DNA of 64,000 nucleotides from Owenia fusiformis (Eukaryota; Annelida; Polychaeta; Sabellida; Oweniidae), in NCBI GenBank assembly GCA_903813345.2, contig CAIIXF020000010.1, positions 34,897,425 through 34,961,424 on the forward strand, written 5' to 3'. The notes under the pieces were generated by a model. That model searched no databases. It worked only from the letters and a program-made list of their open reading frames with translations, and was not told the DNA's origin. The position numbers and the translations under genes are program-made. Of this stretch, positions 61,901 to 64,000 are shown in pieces. The number at the start of each line of letters is the position of its first letter. Within the stretch, counting starts at the first letter, position 1.

Positions 61901-63764
61901 CTCTTGGATACCTGAATTAAAAATATAGATTAAAGAGACTCATCCTCTAGTTACGGTCCTCGAATACTTAATAACAGGCTCACCCCTTAACTACATGTAT
62001 GATCTTAGAGTAGTACTCAAAAATAAAGCTGAACTGTCCTCTTTTATGCCTTGGTAACATTTGCTCCGATTCATTGAGTATCCTGTTCACAATGTATTAA
62101 GTTTTGAACAGAATACTCAATCGGCCGGGGCGCTGGTCAATGAATAGGAGCAAATGTGACCAAGGCATTACACAAACAACAAGAGTCTCTTGGAGACCTA
62201 AATTAAAAATATAGATTAAAGAGACCCAACCTCTAGTTATAGTCCTAGAATACTCAATAAAGAGGCCCAACCCTTGATTATGATCTTAGAGTACTCAAAT
62301 ATAAAGCTGAACTGTCCTATTTTACACAAACAATAAGAGTCTCTTGGATACCTAAATCAAAAATATGAATTTAAGAGACTCAATCTCTAGTTATGGACCT
62401 AGAATACTAAATCAAGAGACTCCCCTTTAAATATGATCCTAGAGTACTCAAGAATGAATCTGAATCTTTAAGATTTGTGCCTACATTATTATAAATCTTA
62501 TTTTGTGTAAAATAGATGATGTTGATTTGTGTTATAGTCAATAAATGGAGTAAGCTGAAATGATTTCATAAAATGATTAAATTCGATGATATTTGAACCT
62601 ACCTCCGCCACATGTTCTTGAACATGCCGAAAATCCTGAGATTTTCCAGTCATAATTCTCGCTGGAACCCTGCGTAGGAATCGCCTGTGCCTGTCCCCCC
62701 AGGGAGGGGTCAATGAGTCCACCCTGTTGTTGGTTACCTAACCCTGGTTGTTGTATATTTGGTGAGAAACTGCCCCCTGGCTGTTGTCTATTTGGCGCAA
62801 AACTACCCCCTGGCTGTTGTCTATTTGGCGCAAAACTACCCCCTGGTTGTTGTCTATTTGGCGCAAAACTGCCCCCAGATTGGCTGTATTTTGGTATGGA
62901 GCCGGCAACCCCTGGAGGTACATATGATCCCTGAGTGATGGAGCCTCCTGGTGTTTGGCTATTTCTTGATGGGGGATATTTAGCTAATGCTGAGTTTTGG
63001 GCAGAGATAGGAGTTTTATCATTTTGTATTCCTGTGTTCCTATAGGCTGATAACACATGGGGGTACTGAGGGTTTCTGGGATTGCTTGGGTTGCTGTTTC
63101 CCTGGCTCCTGTACCTGGGATCACTTGCACCTCTTGTGTTTGTGTACTGAGGAATGATTCCTCCCCGGCTATTATATTGAGGATTAACACCCCCTCTGCT
63201 GTTATATTGTGGGTTCACACCCCCTCTGCTATTAAATTGTGGATTCACACCCCCACGGCTGTTATACTGAGGTACAGAGGCCCCTGAATTTGGGTAGCGA
63301 TTATTTGTAGATGCGGCACTGGAATAGCGAGGATCTGTTCGGGGATTAGAAGCCGTACCCTGGTAACCGTATCGAGGATTACTTCTTCCTGTAAATTGAG
63401 AATTGGTGCCTCCTGGCTGGGCACTATTGCGATACAAACTTGATCCCGGATAAGTCTGGGTACCAGTTTGGACAGATCCAGGTACATATCTAGACCTGGC
63501 ATTTATATATTGGCTATTACGTGTAGCTGCTACACCCCCTACACCCCCATTGGGTAATCTAGGGTTGTAGCCTGTGTTACTGACACTCTGTCTATTTGTA
63601 TTAATTTGACTATTTTGATTGCGGGTTGGGGGATAAACTCTACCCCTGGTTGGTTGTTTATTGTTGCTATAAACAGGGGTATCTGATTGGGTTTTCCTAT
63701 GGTGACCATTGTGCCTATGTCTGTTGTTGCTATGGTAGTTGTTTGATGTTTGAGGTAGACGTGC
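55881..63764 (-). CDS. ADAMTS-like / papilin-like matrix protein, 3' eight exons
   Basis: Exons 63764-62603, 61755-61626, 59517-59313, 59011-58841, 58512-58354, 58102-57929, 57630-57483 and 55999-55881 join in phase to 2268 nt (755 residues plus stop). The first visible exon encodes a long low-complexity region rich in Asn, Gln, Gly, Ser, Tyr and Arg, with NSRGGVNPQY and QPGGSFAPNRQ repeats. Then come six thrombospondin type 1 repeats, each with a W..W/F..C...C.G core. A Cys-rich C-terminal PLAC domain follows (CKDKYTNCRLVKQARLCRYS and CCDSC). Tandem TSP1 plus PLAC without a visible protease domain is typical of secreted ADAMTSL, papilin or lacunin proteins, which bind matrix and modulate metalloproteases or fibrillin. 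The 5' exons, including any protease domain, lie beyond the right edge, so a true ADAMTS cannot be excluded. Confidence 0.88.
56000..57374 (-). other. Last intron of the ADAMTS-like gene
   Basis: Contains the small element at 56044-56121. No other gene is seen. Confidence 0.4.
56044..56121. mobile_element. Very small terminal-inverted-repeat element
   Basis: ACAAGGTGTCCAAAAAGTC at the left is mirrored by TTATGGACACCCTGT at the right. The length of about 78 bp suggests a deletion derivative of a mariner-like element. TA is near both ends. Confidence 0.45.
57375..57480 (-). repeat. Dispersed repeat family F1, inverted copy
   Basis: On the minus strand: AATGTCCGTCTGTTCAC, TTTGAATGAAGTGTCTGATT and ATTTTTGTACAATTTAGAAT. 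It lies next to the TSP1-6 exon donor. Confidence 0.65.
57483..57630 (-). CDS. ADAMTS-like exon: TSP1-6
   Basis: Acceptor TGTTTCAG, donor CCAG|GTAATT. It encodes CTQSCGGGQKMREVRCLDRD to CNSDPCPTQTP plus one base. Confidence 0.9.
57835..57899. repeat. Right end of an F2 MITE
   Basis: Contains GAGAGGTGTTCTTATATACA and ends GGTTTCACTG followed by TA, as the right end of family F2. The left end is not recognised. Confidence 0.5.
57929..58102 (-). CDS. ADAMTS-like exon: TSP1-5
   Basis: Acceptor TTCTCCAG, donor TGAG|GTAAGG. It encodes CSSECAGTQTREVLCMRHLS to CNADWYMTDWTE, 58 codons. Confidence 0.9.
58354..58512 (-). CDS. ADAMTS-like exon: TSP1-4
   Basis: Acceptor ATTCCAG, donor TAAG|GTACGC. It encodes CSSDCGDGFYKRKLYCSSNK to CGAKWFTGPWSK, 53 codons. 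Confidence 0.9.
58841..59011 (-). CDS. ADAMTS-like exon: TSP1-3
   Basis: Acceptor TACTTTAG, donor CCAG|GTTGGT. It encodes CPVECGKGSQTREVVCVDHQ to CSKAWYYTEWSNQ, exactly 57 codons. Confidence 0.9.
59313..59517 (-). CDS. ADAMTS-like exon: TSP1-2
   Basis: Acceptor CCTTTCCAG, donor TTCA|GTGAGT. It encodes (D)WDKGEWSGCTTTCGKGIQT to MCELAECARWKTGKWNS. Confidence 0.9.
59656..60300. repeat. GC-rich block packed with short palindromes
   Basis: A sharp-edged block far richer in GC than its surroundings, in an ADAMTS-like intron. It contains many copies of GAGCTCGGT, ACCGAGCTC, CGGCCGG, CCGGCCGATG and CATCGG(A/C)A on both strands. No gene family or clear terminal repeat was recognised. The AGAGCTCGGTG / CACCGAGCTCT pairs allow many hairpins. 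It is probably a transposable element of an unidentified family. Confidence 0.6.
60355..61625 (-). repeat. Tandem array of 10 donor-bearing units, 123 bp, after an ADAMTS-like exon
   Basis: Ten units each contain, on the minus strand, CACCATGTGA|GTAAGTATGAC followed by ATGACAGGGGTGATTTCTC. The real exon ends GCATGTGAGCCTGA|GTAAGTATGAC with the same downstream sequence, so each unit repeats the exon end and its consensus donor. The period is a multiple of three, which leaves a 373-codon open frame of 41-residue repeats on the minus strand; this is judged non-coding. Confidence 0.92.
61626..61755 (-). CDS. ADAMTS-like exon: rest of TSP1-1
   Basis: Acceptor TTTAATTCAG, donor CTGA|GTAAGT. It encodes (G)IQETLVVCVKEDNSAVVLD then DNCDKEKKPEKQRVACNPKA and CEP. 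Both edges are copied in tandem in the flanking introns. Confidence 0.9.
61756..62400 (-). repeat. Three tandem copies of an acceptor plus exon start, about 155-bp unit
   Basis: Upstream of the exon at 61626-61755, copies of TTTAATT(C/T)AG|GTATCCAAGAG followed by ACTCTTGTTGTTTGTGTAAA start at 61911, 62197 (first base pair changed, GTCTCC) and 62351. All keep the AG acceptor. Each unit also includes intron sequence such as AGAGACTCATCCTCTAG on the plus strand. One unit is interrupted by the MITE at 62047-62167. Confidence 0.92.
62047..62167. mobile_element. 121-bp MITE with TTA target duplication
   Basis: TGCCTTGGTAACATTTGCTCC-like and GGAGCAAATGTGACCAAGGCA ends are inverted, flanked by TTA (62044-62046 and 62168-62170). 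Neighbouring array units supply the uninterrupted sequence (CTCCTTTACACAAAC), confirming the boundaries. A 3-bp TTA duplication fits PIF/Harbinger elements. Confidence 0.9.
62603..63764 (-). CDS. ADAMTS-like exon: repetitive region and start of TSP1-1
   Basis: Acceptor TACATTTCCAG, donor GGAG|GTAGGT. It is 1162 bp. About 370 residues are disordered and repetitive, with four 10-residue NSRGGVNPQY-type units and four 11-residue QPGGSFAPNRQ-type units. The exon closes with YDWKISGFSACSRTCGG, the first TSP1 repeat. Confidence 0.88.
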
Positions 63765-64000
63765 CTGGAAATGTAAAATATTCAAATAAAATTTTTATTT
63801 CTTAAAATGTTTACATTGTAACATTGAAAATGTGATACATAACAATTTGAATTATTCTAGATGTATATATTTACACTTTTAAACATGCCAAAAGGTTGAA
63901 TTGAAAGAAAACAGTAGTGTGTATAAAGATGGCATGGTGCTGAACTCTTTTTACATTTCGAAGTTTCACATTTTGAAACAGGACTGGCACAACAAGTTTC
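63765..64000 (-). other. Intron upstream of the repetitive exon
   Basis: AT-rich, no exon seen. The ADAMTS-like gene should continue beyond the right edge. Confidence 0.5.

Overview
The window reads as AT-rich animal nuclear DNA: spliced genes with GT-AG introns, nested genes, tRNA-derived SINEs, many terminal-inverted-repeat elements, minisatellites and a DIRS-type retrotransposon. Gene content (an FMRFamide-receptor-like GPCR, a secreted fibrinogen-related protein, TRIM-NHL and C-type-lectin remnants) and TE content suggest a lophotrochozoan, most likely a mollusc. The species cannot be fixed from the sequence alone.

Layout. 1-3.5 kb: tandem and dispersed repeats. 3.5-4.7 kb: intronless class A GPCR (+), followed by a fold-back element (4.75-6.45 kb) that carries the likely poly(A) signal. 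8.2-15.9 kb: five phase-compatible minus-strand exons of a mitochondrial ribosomal protein MRPS27-like gene; its introns hold a hAT MITE, a truncated LINE, a 22-bp minisatellite and SINEs. Its first exon was not found and its 3' exons appear to lie left of the window. 17.75-37.72 kb: a complete 12-exon MRG15 (MORF4L1) gene (+), with a 326-aa product carrying an N-terminal chromodomain and a C-terminal MRG domain. Its introns contain a 1-kb 28-bp minisatellite, a complete antisense three-exon fibrinogen-related gene (22.3-23.7 kb), a nearly intact 5.7-kb DIRS element (25.5-31.2 kb) and a TRIM-NHL pseudogene. They also hold tandem arrays built from the 5' edges of exons 8 and 9. 39.7-40.9 kb: intronless carbohydrate sulfotransferase (-). 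43.2-43.5 kb: a frameshifted C-type-lectin exon. 43.9-50.8 kb: a 6.9-kb TTAA-flanked element with 1.25-kb internal inverted arms and no coding capacity. 55.9-63.8 kb: 3' part of an ADAMTS-like/papilin-like matrix protein gene (-), with a repetitive linker, six TSP1 repeats and a PLAC domain.

The most unusual feature is a recurrent pattern. Short pieces of exon edges, often with the splice site, are duplicated or amplified in tandem next to the real exon. I see this at MRG15 exon 8 (5' edge), exon 9 (5' edge, 20 decoy acceptors) and exon 12 (stop-codon end). It also occurs at both edges of one ADAMTS-like exon (3 extra acceptors, 10 extra donors) and at the stop-codon end of the GPCR. This suggests a local amplification process that hits coding edges, and it creates arrays of competing splice sites.

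All multi-exon models were built by eye from splice sites, reading phase and family knowledge; no database search was run.
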